Origin: Wagnerdoeblera intermedia | GTDB lineage: Bacteria > Pseudomonadota > Alphaproteobacteria > Rhodobacterales > Rhodobacteraceae | Assembly: GCF_042647465.1 (NCBI RefSeq) | Contig: NZ_JBHRVN010000004.1 | Direction: 5' to 3' (one strand) | Length of the DNA: 64,000 nt | Shown here: positions 32,163-40,074 of the stretch, in pieces | How the letters are laid out: each line of letters starts with the position of its first letter | Numbering within the stretch: position 1 is the first letter of the stretch | Program-made: the position numbers and the translations under genes | Notes under the pieces: model-generated | Seen by the model: the letters and a program-made list of their open reading frames with translations, nothing else | What the model was told of the DNA's origin: nothing | Database searches by the model: none

Positions 32163-32191
32163 GACAGGCCGGTGACAGGCCGGTGACAGGC
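32163..32191. repeat. Tandem 11-base repeat
   Basis: GACAGGCCGGT occurs twice in a row followed by a partial third copy (GACAGGC), just before a run of G and the RBS region of the next gene. Replication slippage here could change the spacing upstream of 32206. Confidence 0.8.
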
Positions 32192-32205
32192 AGGGGGGGG
32201 CAGGC

Positions 32206-32814
32206 ATGCGCGCGATTTTAACAGGACTGCTGATGGCTCTGGCCGGGGTGGCACAGGCCGCGCCGCAGATGGATACCCGGCTTTACGATCTCGGGCGCGA
32301 TATCTGCGGGCAGATCGCCGATGGCGAGCTTCCGGTGCCCGGCACGGCTGAGCTGATCGAAAGGGTTGATGCCTTCGGCTGGGAACGCTCAGAGTTCTGC
32401 CACTGCGTGGGAGAAGAATTCGGCCTCAACCCGGCACAAAAGGCCCGGATGGCGGCGGAAGAAGGGGACGGCGCGGCGGAGGCTCTGGTTGAGATCATCC
32501 GCTCAAATATGCTTCTTTGCCAACCCGGCGGTCGGATCTACAGCGATCTGCATGTGACGAAGGATGACTACTGGCAATGCGGTCAGGTGCTGGACGGTGC
32601 CGCGCCGCTGCCGGGCTTTGACCTCCGGGCCACCCTGCGTGAGATGCGTGCCGCCGGGCGCGACCGTGAGGCGCTTTGCACCTGCGCTGCGGGCTGGCTG
32701 ACGCTGGTCGATGATCTGATCGAAGTGAAGCCTCCCTCGGCTGAGGTCAGAATCCCCGCCTATGAGATGCAGCTGGCCACCGGCATCCGGGCCTGTATCT
32801 CAAACGCCCATTGA
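32206..32814 (+). CDS. Exported protein with a duplicated four-cysteine unit, function unknown
   Basis: A 202-residue protein with a standard signal peptide (LTGLLMALAGVAQAA, cleavage near residue 19). The mature part is an internal duplication: CGQ-I/V-x-DG-x-x-P-x-PG at 34-46 and 125-137, each followed about 20 residues later by CxC (65-67 and 158-160) and a single Cys (105 and 197). Cysteine spacing is 31-2-38 in unit 1 and 33-2-37 in unit 2. I know of no named domain with this pattern. The eight Cys may pair as disulfides or hold a metal. A G-rich stretch just upstream may be the RBS. It stands between the lipoprotein genes and fabA. Confidence 0.75.
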   Translation: MRAILTGLLMALAGVAQAAPQMDTRLYDLGRDICGQIADGELPVPGTAELIERVDAFGWERSEFCHCVGEEFGLNPAQKARMAAEEGDGAAEALVEIIRSNMLLCQPGGRIYSDLHVTKDDYWQCGQVLDGAAPLPGFDLRATLREMRAAGRDREALCTCAAGWLTLVDDLIEVKPPSAEVRIPAYEMQLATGIRACISNAH

Positions 32815-32845
32815 TCGAAGCACGCCCGGACCCCACATAAACATC

Positions 32846-32876
32846 GCTTTTGTTGCCCCTTTGCGGGGCCAAAAGC
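32846..32876 (+). promoter_or_regulatory. Hairpin upstream of fabA
   Basis: GCTTTTG (32846-32852) pairs with CAAAAGC (32870-32876) and, after two bulged T, GCCCC (32855-32859) with GGGGC (32865-32869). It may terminate or punctuate transcription between the exported-protein gene and fabA, or lie in the fabA promoter region. Confidence 0.5.
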
Positions 32877-32945
32877 CCGCAACACTTGCCCTTTCAGGGG
32901 GTGCGGTGTTAGAGGAAAATCTGGACCCTGAACAGGAAGAGACAC

Positions 32946-33449
32946 GTGTATCCGACCAGCTTCGATAAGGAAGACCTTCTGAAATGCGCCCGCGGCGAGC
33001 TGTTTGGCCCCGGTAACGCGCAGCTTCCTGCGCCCCCGATGCTGATGATGGACCGCATCACTGAGGTCTCGGCTGACGGCGGTGAACATGGCAAAGGCCA
33101 TATCAAAGCTGAATTCGACATTACCCCGGATCTGTGGTTCTTCGACTGCCACTTCCCCGGCAACCCGATCATGCCCGGCTGCCTCGGTCTCGACGGCCTG
33201 TGGCAGCTCACCGGCTTTAACCTTGGCTGGCGCGGCTGGCAGGGGCGGGGCTATGCGCTGGGCGTGGGCGAAGTGAAGCTGACCGGCATGGTGCGTCCTG
33301 ACCGCAAACTGCTGACCTACCACGTGGATTTCACCAAAGCCGTGCAGACCCGCCGCCTGACCATGGGCGTTGCTGACGGTCGCGTTGAGGCGGATGGCGA
33401 AGTCATCTACCTGGTCAAAGACATGAAAGTCGCCCTTTCGGCTTCCTGA
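32946..33449 (+). CDS. fabA: 3-hydroxydecanoyl-ACP dehydratase/isomerase
   Basis: A 167-residue hot-dog enzyme that dehydrates beta-hydroxydecanoyl-ACP and isomerises the product to the cis-3 form, the branch point of anaerobic unsaturated fatty-acid synthesis. The active-site His69 is in FDCHFPGNPIMPG and Asp83 in GLDGLWQL. The start is GTG at 32946, preceded by AGGAAGAG; no upstream ATG exists in frame. fabB follows after 25 bases, forming the standard fabAB pair. fabI, often third in this cluster in relatives, is not present. Confidence 0.96.
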   Translation: MYPTSFDKEDLLKCARGELFGPGNAQLPAPPMLMMDRITEVSADGGEHGKGHIKAEFDITPDLWFFDCHFPGNPIMPGCLGLDGLWQLTGFNLGWRGWQGRGYALGVGEVKLTGMVRPDRKLLTYHVDFTKAVQTRRLTMGVADGRVEADGEVIYLVKDMKVALSAS

Positions 33450-33474
33450 TACTTCCTCCGGAAAGGAGATCCCC

Positions 33475-34704
33475 ATGCGTCGCGTCGTCATCACCGGCAT
33501 CGGCATCGTATCCCCCATCGGCAATAACGCCGCTGAAGTGACCGAGAGCCTGCGCCTGGGCCGTTCGGGCATCGTGGCCTCTGAAGACTATGCCGAACAC
33601 GGCTTCCGCTCGCGCGTGCACGGCACGCCGAAGATCGTGCTGGAAGACCATATCGACAAACGCGACCTGCGCTTCATGGGCGACGGCGCGGCCTATAACT
33701 TCATCGCCATGGATCAGGCGGTGAAGGATTCGGGCCTCACCCCTGAGCAGGTCTCGAATGAACGCACCGGCATCATCGTAGGCTCCGGCGGTCCCTCGAC
33801 CAAGTCGTTCTACAAAGCCCATAACATCGTGCGCGACAGCGGCTCGCCCAAGCGCATCGGGCCGTTCGGCGTGACCAAGGGCATGTCCTCGACCAACTCA
33901 GCCTGCCTTGCCACGCCCTTCAAGATCAAAGGCGTGAACTATTCGATCACCTCAGCCTGCTCGACTTCGGCGCATTGCATCGGCAATGGCACCGAGCTGA
34001 TCCAGTTCGGCAAACAGGACATCGTTTTTGCCGGCGGCGGCGAGGAACTCGACTGGACGCTCTCGTGCCTTTTCGATGCCATGGGCGCCATGTCGTCGAA
34101 ATATAATGACAGCCCCGAAACCGCCTCGCGCCCGTTTGACGCCACCCGTGACGGCTTCGTCATCGCCGGCGGCGGTGGTGTTGTGGTTCTGGAAGAACTC
34201 GAACACGCCCTCGCCCGTGGTGCGAAAATCTATGCCGAAGTGACCGGCTATGGCGCCACCTCGGACGGCGCGGATATGGTGGCCCCCTCGGGCGAAGGCG
34301 GCGAACGCTCAATGCGTCAGGCGCTCTCGACCCTGCCGGAAGGCCGTAAGGTCAGCTATATCAACGCCCATGGCACCTCGACCCCCGCAGGCGATGTGAC
34401 CGAAGTCAAAGCGATCCGCCGCGTCTTCGGTGAAGGCAATGTGCCGCCGATCTCCTCGACCAAATCGCTGACCGGCCACTCGCTCGGCGCAACCGGTGTG
34501 CATGAGGCGATCTATTCGATCCTGATGATGGAAAACAATTTCATCGCAGCCTCGGCCAATGTCACCGAGCTTGATCCCGAGATCAAACCGGAAGAGATCG
34601 CCACCACCCGCGTCGACAATGTCGATTTCGATTCGATCCTGTCGAACAGCTTCGGCTTCGGCGGCACCAATGCGACCCTGGTGCTCAGCAAATACCGCGG
34701 CTGA
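33475..34704 (+). CDS. fabB: 3-oxoacyl-ACP synthase I
   Basis: A 409-residue KAS I that elongates the cis-3-decenoyl-ACP made by FabA, so the pair channels carbon into unsaturated fatty acids. Catalytic Cys162 (ITSACSTSAHCIG), His in YINAHGTSTPAGD and KSLTGHSLGATG complete the triad. RBS GGAAAGGAG precedes the ATG. It is followed by a strong terminator. Sequence and start are clearly paralogous to fabF at 28751. Confidence 0.96.
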   Translation: MRRVVITGIGIVSPIGNNAAEVTESLRLGRSGIVASEDYAEHGFRSRVHGTPKIVLEDHIDKRDLRFMGDGAAYNFIAMDQAVKDSGLTPEQVSNERTGIIVGSGGPSTKSFYKAHNIVRDSGSPKRIGPFGVTKGMSSTNSACLATPFKIKGVNYSITSACSTSAHCIGNGTELIQFGKQDIVFAGGGEELDWTLSCLFDAMGAMSSKYNDSPETASRPFDATRDGFVIAGGGGVVVLEELEHALARGAKIYAEVTGYGATSDGADMVAPSGEGGERSMRQALSTLPEGRKVSYINAHGTSTPAGDVTEVKAIRRVFGEGNVPPISSTKSLTGHSLGATGVHEAIYSILMMENNFIAASANVTELDPEIKPEEIATTRVDNVDFDSILSNSFGFGGTNATLVLSKYRG

Positions 34705-34722
34705 TCAAGCTCCGGCCTGAAC

Positions 34723-34761
34723 AGAAAAGCCCCCTGTGCCGATCGCGCAGGGGGCTTTTCT
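34723..34761 (+). terminator. Rho-independent terminator of fabB
   Basis: AGAAAAGCCCCCTG (34723-34736) pairs perfectly with CAGGGGGCTTTTCT (34748-34761), a 14-bp stem, with T-rich sequence following. It ends where a copy of the dispersed terminator-like repeat (running the other way, from clpB) begins. Confidence 0.9.
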
Positions 34762-34820
34762 TTGGTTTTTTCAAAATACTCCCGGGAGGGGTCAGGGGAG
34801 GGCAGGCAGCCCTCCCCTGC
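34760..34820 (-). repeat. Dispersed terminator-like repeat, copy 1 (3' of clpB)
   Basis: In minus orientation a stem (34819-34809 with 34803-34793, 11 bp) starts 5 bases after the clpB stop, followed by ACCCCTCCCGGGAGTATTTT and a tail GAAAAAACCAAAG. The same tail occurs at 40005, 59564 and 62500. It probably terminates clpB transcription. Confidence 0.75.
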
Positions 34821-34824
34821 GCTT

Positions 34825-37443
34825 TCAGTGCAGCTTCTTCTCGCCCCGCACCAGATCCGGCGGCGTGACCGAGAGCCGCCCGTCAATGGTCAGCCCCTCA
34901 GCCGTGGCCGAGACCGGCACCACCGCCCCGTCCAGCACCTGGCCCGAGAGCAGCAGCTCCGCCAGCGGATCCTGCACATGACGCTGGATCACCCGCTTCA
35001 GCGGCCTTGCGCCAAAGACCGGATCATAGCCGGCATCGGCCAGCCAGGCCTGACCGGCCGCATCGACCTCCAGGGTGATCTTGCGCGCATCAAGCCGCTT
35101 TTGCAGGCGACGCAGCTGGATCTCAACGATGCCGTCCATATTCTCCCGGGTCAGCCGGTCGAAGATGATCGTCTCATCAAGACGGTTCAGGAACTCTGGG
35201 CGGAAATGCGCCCGCACCGCTTCCATCACTTCCGAACGTGCCAGACGGCTGTCGGACCCTTCCGGAAGCTGGCTCAGCGCCTGGCTGCCAAGGTTTGAGG
35301 TCAGGATGATCAGCGTCTGCTTGAAGTCCACCGTGCGGCCCTGACCATCGGTCAGCTGCCCGTCATCCAGCACCTGCAACAGCACGTTGAAGACATCCGG
35401 ATGGGCCTTCTCCACCTCATCAAACAGCACCACCTGATAGGGACGGCGCCGCACGGCCTCGGTCAGAACCCCGCCCTCATCATAGCCGACATAGCCGGGG
35501 GGCGCGCCGATCAGCCGGGCCACGGAATGTTTCTCCATGAATTCCGACATATCGATCCGCACCATGGCCTGATCGTCGTCAAAGAGGTATTCCGCCACCG
35601 CCTTGGTCAGCTCGGTTTTCCCCACGCCGGTCGGCCCCAGGAAGAGGAACGATCCCAGCGGGCGGTTTTCGTCATTCAACCCCGCCCGCGCCCGGCGCAC
35701 GGCGTTGGACACGGCCACAACCGCCTCGCGCTGACCGATGACCCGGCGGCCGAGTTCTTCTTCCATCTTCAGCAGCTTCTCGCGCTCACCCTCCAGCATC
35801 TTGGAGGTCGGGATCCCCGTCCAGCGCTCGATCACTTCCGCGATCTGCTCGGGCCGCACGGCGTCAGAGACCAGCTTGGCACTCTCCAGCCCTTCGGCCT
35901 CACCGATCTGACGCTCAAGCTCCGGGATCCGGCCATATTGCAACTCACCGGCTTTGGCGAAATTGCCGTCACGCTTGGCGATATCCAGCTCGGCGCGGGC
36001 CTTCTCCAGCTTCTCTTTCAGATCGCGCGCGCCTTCCAGTCGGTCCCGCTCGGCCTGCCACTGCGCGGTCAGCTCGCTTGAGCGTTCCTGCAGTTCGGCA
36101 AGCTCTTTCTCCAGCCGCTCCAGCCGGTCTTTCGAGGCCGCATCATCCTCGCGCTTCAGCGCCTCTGACTCAATGGTCAGCTGCAGGATCTGACGATCCA
36201 GTGCATCGAGCTCTTCGGGCTTGCTGTCCACTTCCATCCGCAGCCGCGAGGCCGCCTCATCGACAAGGTCGATGGCCTTATCGGGCAGGAACCGGTCGGT
36301 AATATAGCGGTGCGACAGCGTCGCCGCCGCCACCAGCGCCGAATCGGCGATGCGGACCCCGTGGTGCAGCTCATATTTCTCTTTGATCCCGCGCAGGATC
36401 GAGATGGTGTCCTCCACCGTCGGCTCCGAGACCATCACCGGCTGGAAGCGCCGTGCCAGGGCCGCGTCTTTTTCCACATGCTTGCGGTATTCATCCAGCG
36501 TCGTGGCCCCCACGCAGTGGAGTTCCCCCCGCGCCAGCGCAGGTTTCAAAAGGTTCGCCGCGTCCATCGCCCCATCGGCCTTACCGGCCCCGACCAGGGT
36601 GTGCATCTCGTCGATAAAGAGGATGATCTCACCGGCCGCTCCGGTCACCTCCGACAGGATCGACTTCAGACGCTCTTCGAACTCACCGCGGTATTTCGCG
36701 CCTGCAATCAGCGCGCCCATATCGAGCGCCAGCAGCCGCTTGTTGCGCAAAGATTCCGGCACGTCGCCATTGACGATGCGCAGAGCCAGACCTTCCGCGA
36801 TGGCGGTCTTACCCACCCCCGGCTCGCCGATCAGAACGGGGTTGTTCTTGGTGCGCCGCGACAGCACCTGCATGGTGCGGCGGATTTCCTCATCACGCCC
36901 GATGATCGGGTCGATCTTCCCCTCAGCCGCAGCTTCCGTCAGATCGCGGGCATATTTCTTCAACGCCTCATAGCCTTCTTCGGCCGAAGCACTGTCGGCC
37001 GTCCGGCCCTTGCGGATGTCATTGATCGCAATGTTGAGCTTCTGCGCCGTCACAGCCCCCGCATCCAGCGCCTCTTTGGCGCGTGAGGGCACCATGGCCA
37101 GCGCCATCAGAATGCGCTCGACAGGCACGAAGCTGTCACCGGCTTTCTTCGCCAGATCCTCAGCCTCAGTCAGCACCCGCACGAGGGTCTGATCGGTATA
37201 GACCTCCCCATTGCCGCCCGAAACTTTCGGCAGACGTGAGACCGTCAGATCCACGCTTTCCGCCACCCGCTCAGGCGCACCACCCGCACGGCGGATCAGG
37301 TTTGAGGACAGCCCCTGGTCATCATCCATCAGGGCTTTCAGAAGATGCTCCGGCACCAGTCGCTGGTGACCCTCGCGCATCGCAATCGTCTGGGCCGCCT
37401 GCAGAAAGCCGCGCGACCGTTCCGTGAACTTTTCCAGGTTCAT
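34825..37443 (-). CDS. clpB: ATP-dependent disaggregase ClpB
   Basis: An 872-residue Hsp100 chaperone that, with DnaK, pulls proteins out of aggregates. It has the ClpN domain (1-145), AAA-1 with Walker A GEPGVGKT (206-213), the long coiled-coil M domain (about 400-525, rich in Glu, Lys and Arg), and AAA-2 with Walker A GPTGVGKTELTK (near 605). I start at MNLEKFTERSRG. No ClpP-recognition tripeptide makes it a ClpA. Upstream I could not identify a convincing heat-shock sigma-32 promoter or a CIRCE element. Confidence 0.97.
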   Translation of the reverse strand: MNLEKFTERSRGFLQAAQTIAMREGHQRLVPEHLLKALMDDDQGLSSNLIRRAGGAPERVAESVDLTVSRLPKVSGGNGEVYTDQTLVRVLTEAEDLAKKAGDSFVPVERILMALAMVPSRAKEALDAGAVTAQKLNIAINDIRKGRTADSASAEEGYEALKKYARDLTEAAAEGKIDPIIGRDEEIRRTMQVLSRRTKNNPVLIGEPGVGKTAIAEGLALRIVNGDVPESLRNKRLLALDMGALIAGAKYRGEFEERLKSILSEVTGAAGEIILFIDEMHTLVGAGKADGAMDAANLLKPALARGELHCVGATTLDEYRKHVEKDAALARRFQPVMVSEPTVEDTISILRGIKEKYELHHGVRIADSALVAAATLSHRYITDRFLPDKAIDLVDEAASRLRMEVDSKPEELDALDRQILQLTIESEALKREDDAASKDRLERLEKELAELQERSSELTAQWQAERDRLEGARDLKEKLEKARAELDIAKRDGNFAKAGELQYGRIPELERQIGEAEGLESAKLVSDAVRPEQIAEVIERWTGIPTSKMLEGEREKLLKMEEELGRRVIGQREAVVAVSNAVRRARAGLNDENRPLGSFLFLGPTGVGKTELTKAVAEYLFDDDQAMVRIDMSEFMEKHSVARLIGAPPGYVGYDEGGVLTEAVRRRPYQVVLFDEVEKAHPDVFNVLLQVLDDGQLTDGQGRTVDFKQTLIILTSNLGSQALSQLPEGSDSRLARSEVMEAVRAHFRPEFLNRLDETIIFDRLTRENMDGIVEIQLRRLQKRLDARKITLEVDAAGQAWLADAGYDPVFGARPLKRVIQRHVQDPLAELLLSGQVLDGAVVPVSATAEGLTIDGRLSVTPPDLVRGEKKLH

Positions 37444-37538
37444 CGGGTTCTCCTTCTGTGAAGCACCGCTCCGGCCCGCCCGGGTCCCCGGCACGGGCCC
37501 TGCGGCCTTGCCTTAAGATTTGGGAGCGCCCCTGGAAA

Positions 37539-37569
37539 ATGCAACACCCCGATGCGCCTGAGGTTGCAT
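37539..37569 (-). terminator. Inverted repeat between the unknown gene and clpB
   Basis: ATGCAAC (37539-37545) and GTTGCAT (37563-37569) are separated by 17 bases. On the minus strand the stem is followed by TTTTCC, and on the plus strand by GATTTTTT. A weak terminator between the gene at 37587 and clpB is likely. Confidence 0.5.
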
Positions 37570-37586
37570 GATTTTTTCGGCTCCCC

Positions 37587-38360
37587 TCAGCCCCGCTCCT
37601 TCGGGCGGATCAGCGCCGGGGGCCGCAGAGCCTCCGCCGCTTTAAACAGGCTGAAGGTCTGATTGACGTAGTTCACCACCCCCGACATCGCCTCCATCCA
37701 GGCCAGCAACTCAGGGCTGCGTTCGGTTTCCACCAGCTGCACCGGGCGGTCCGGGCCATCCCCTTCAAACTGCACGTAAAAGAGCGGGTCACCGCGCCTG
37801 AGCACCAGATCTTTCGAGGTGTCATGCCACTCCATCGCCCACATCAGCGGCCGCACCCAGGCATGGATCGGAAAGCGCCCGCCAAAGATCGTGCCGGGCA
37901 GAGGCTGGGGGCGGTAATGGGCAAAGCTGTCAAGCTGGGTGATATAACAGACCTCTTCGGCCACAAAACAATAGGGCAGCATCAGCTGCACCGTGGGCCG
38001 GTCGGGGTAGCGCCACTCCGCCTCACTGACCAGGGCGAGAACCTGGCTCAGCTTATTGCTGCGGATCCCCGCCCCCGCGCCGGCGCGGTTGATCAGATGC
38101 GCCTGCCCCTTCTCATCGCGGCCAAAGCCGATGTGCAGATCATAGGGGCAGCGGATCAGGAAATAGCGGCTCTCCAGCTGGATCACGCCGGGGCAGCGCG
38201 CCGCCGATTTCGCATGGGTCCGGTTGGTCTGGCGAAAGCTCACCCGCTCGGGCGGGTCAAAAAGCACCGCGCCCTTGTCGGAATTCAGAAACCACCCCAC
38301 CCGCAGCGGACCACTGCCGGGGCTGCCCTCAGGGCGCGTGAGGTTGATGGTAATCTCCAT
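37587..38360 (-). CDS. Conserved-looking protein of unknown function
   Basis: A 257-residue soluble protein I do not recognise. It has no signal peptide or membrane segment. It is rich in aromatic residues and seems mostly beta in its first half (WFLNSDKGAVLFDPPERVSFRQTNRT, then YFLIRCPYDLHIGFGRDEKG), with a helix near the C-terminus (ELLAWMEAMSGVVNYVNQTFSLFKAAEAL). I start at MEITINLTRPEG, after GGGAGAC. It lies 60 bases downstream of a RecD-like helicase gene on the same strand and upstream of clpB. No catalytic motif is obvious. Confidence 0.7.
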   Translation of the reverse strand: MEITINLTRPEGSPGSGPLRVGWFLNSDKGAVLFDPPERVSFRQTNRTHAKSAARCPGVIQLESRYFLIRCPYDLHIGFGRDEKGQAHLINRAGAGAGIRSNKLSQVLALVSEAEWRYPDRPTVQLMLPYCFVAEEVCYITQLDSFAHYRPQPLPGTIFGGRFPIHAWVRPLMWAMEWHDTSKDLVLRRGDPLFYVQFEGDGPDRPVQLVETERSPELLAWMEAMSGVVNYVNQTFSLFKAAEALRPPALIRPKERG

Positions 38361-38420
38361 GGGTCCGTCTCCCGCTGCTCCCCCGCCCACCGCCATGCTG
38401 GCGCAGAGGGCAGCAGGGCG

Positions 38421-39953
38421 TCAATCGCTCTCGGCGGTCAGCGTCAGCGCCGCCGGAACCGTGACCTTCAGATCCTCCACCGTGAGCGCATAGGTCGGCC
38501 GCGCCAGCCGGTTGCGCACCACCCAGTAAAGCCGGTTCTCGGCGCGGGTAATCGCCACATAGGCCAGCCGCTTCCAGAGCGGCAATCCCGCCTCTGACCG
38601 CCCGGCCCGCGCCGCGGCCCAAAGATCCGGCGCAAAGACCTGCACTTCGGGCCATTGTGAGCCTTGCGCCTTATGGATCGTCACCGCCGCCCCATGCAGA
38701 AAGGTCGCCCCCATCCGGGCGGCGGCCGGGATGAAGGGCTCTTCCTCATCGGGCTTTTCGATCTTGATGATGGAGGCCGCCGAGACCTGCGGATCATCTG
38801 CGCCAAAGACATGCAGCCGCGCAAAGCCGTCCTTTTTGCCCGGCCCCAGATAGATGACCTGAGCGCCCTTGATCAGCCCCCGCGCCTCCAGATCGATCCG
38901 CTTTTTGCGATGCTTCAGCGGCAATTCAATCCCGTCACAGATCAAAGGCTCGCCGGTCAGCAGCTCCGTCTCCGGCGCACCATGGGCAGCGCGGAAGGCA
39001 TTGATCAGCCGGATCCGCGTGGCATTGCGCCAGACCAGCACCGGAGAGCGCGCCATCAGATCGGCATCCACCCGCTCGGCCATGACCACCCGGTCATCGC
39101 GCCGCGCGGCCTCACCGACCATCTGCTCAAAATCTTCAAAACTCAGCCCCGGATCAGCGAGGGCATGGGCCAGATCGAGAATCGGGCTGTCAGTCTGCTG
39201 GCGGTGGATCCGCTCCAGATGCACCCGGCGTTCTTTCGGCAGACGATCAAAGACCATCTCCCCCGACAGCCCCACCGGGGCCAGCTGCGCCGGATCGCCA
39301 AAGAGCACCAGGGTCGGGAAAATCTCTTTTAAGTCCTCAAACTGCCGCTCATCCAGCATCGAGCTTTCATCGATAAAGCCGATGTCCAAAGGCTCTTCGC
39401 GCCGCTTCCAGCCCTGAATGAAATCCGACCCCCGCAGACCGGCCGCGGCCAATGCGCCGGGGATCGACTTCACATTCTCAAAAAAGGCCTTCGCCCGCTC
39501 CAGCGCCTGCTCGGTCAGCTCTTCCATGACCGGCTTCTCACCGGTCCCGGCAAGCCAGTCCGCCAGCTTTTCATATTCCGGCGCATAGATCGGCGTATAA
39601 AGAATGCGGTGAATGGTCGTCGCCGGCACCCCCCGCGTCCGCAGCACCGAGGCCGCCTTATTCGTCGGCGCCAGAACGGCCAGCGTGCGCCGCTCGCGCC
39701 GCTTTTTGCCCTCATAATCGCCCGAAACAATTTCCAGCCCGGCTTCGGTCAGCTCTTTGACCAGCTGCGACAGCAGCATGGTCTTGCCCGACCCCGCCTT
39801 GCCGGTCACCGCCAGAACGCCGCCCCCCACACCATCAGGGGCATCCAGAATGCCATCCGCGGCATTGACCCCGGCCTTCAGCAAAAGCGCCTGAACGCGG
39901 TCAAAGGCCTCAGCCTGGTCGTCGGAAAAAACAATGCTCGGAGTGCTGTTCAT
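38421..39953 (-). CDS. RecD/PIF1-like ATP-dependent DNA helicase
   Basis: A 510-residue superfamily 1 helicase. Walker A is VTGKAGSGKTMLL (about residues 47-59), motif II is FIDESSML, motif III is LFGDPAQLAPVG, and a C-terminal UvrD_C_2 part has AVTIHKAQGSQWPEVQVFAP and YVAITRAENRLYW. It thus resembles the C-terminal half of RecD2 without the N-terminal helical domain. The start is uncertain: MNSTPS (used) or MVAPMNS four codons upstream; neither has a clear RBS. RecB and RecC are not adjacent, so it is a stand-alone helicase rather than a RecBCD subunit. Confidence 0.85.
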   Translation of the reverse strand: MNSTPSIVFSDDQAEAFDRVQALLLKAGVNAADGILDAPDGVGGGVLAVTGKAGSGKTMLLSQLVKELTEAGLEIVSGDYEGKKRRERRTLAVLAPTNKAASVLRTRGVPATTIHRILYTPIYAPEYEKLADWLAGTGEKPVMEELTEQALERAKAFFENVKSIPGALAAAGLRGSDFIQGWKRREEPLDIGFIDESSMLDERQFEDLKEIFPTLVLFGDPAQLAPVGLSGEMVFDRLPKERRVHLERIHRQQTDSPILDLAHALADPGLSFEDFEQMVGEAARRDDRVVMAERVDADLMARSPVLVWRNATRIRLINAFRAAHGAPETELLTGEPLICDGIELPLKHRKKRIDLEARGLIKGAQVIYLGPGKKDGFARLHVFGADDPQVSAASIIKIEKPDEEEPFIPAAARMGATFLHGAAVTIHKAQGSQWPEVQVFAPDLWAAARAGRSEAGLPLWKRLAYVAITRAENRLYWVVRNRLARPTYALTVEDLKVTVPAALTLTAESD

Positions 39954-40004
39954 GGGCGCGACCATAGCGGCAGCCGCACCCAAAGGAAATCCGCCGCCCC
40001 CTTC

Positions 40005-40060
40005 GACTTTGGCTTTTTCAAAATACTCCGGGGGGCCGGGGGCAGCGCCCCCGGGGTCGC
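40005..40060 (-). repeat. Dispersed terminator-like repeat, copy 2 (3' of the SDR gene)
   Basis: In minus orientation the stem CCGGGGGC/GCCCCCGG (40054-40047 with 40043-40036) is followed by CCCCCCGGAGTATTTTG and AAAAAGCCAAAGTC. It lies about 20 bases after the SDR stop codon, in the sense direction of that gene. Confidence 0.8.
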
Positions 40061-40074
40061 GACAAAGCCTGACC

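Noticed and set aside
34760..34820. The four terminator-like repeats as insertion-sequence ends or MITEs
   Set aside because: No terminal inverted repeats, no target duplications and no transposase; stems differ between copies while only the tail is constant.
37444..37586. A heat-shock (sigma-32) promoter or CIRCE element for clpB
   Set aside because: I looked on the minus strand and found only TTGCAT with poor -10 candidates; no CIRCE half site.
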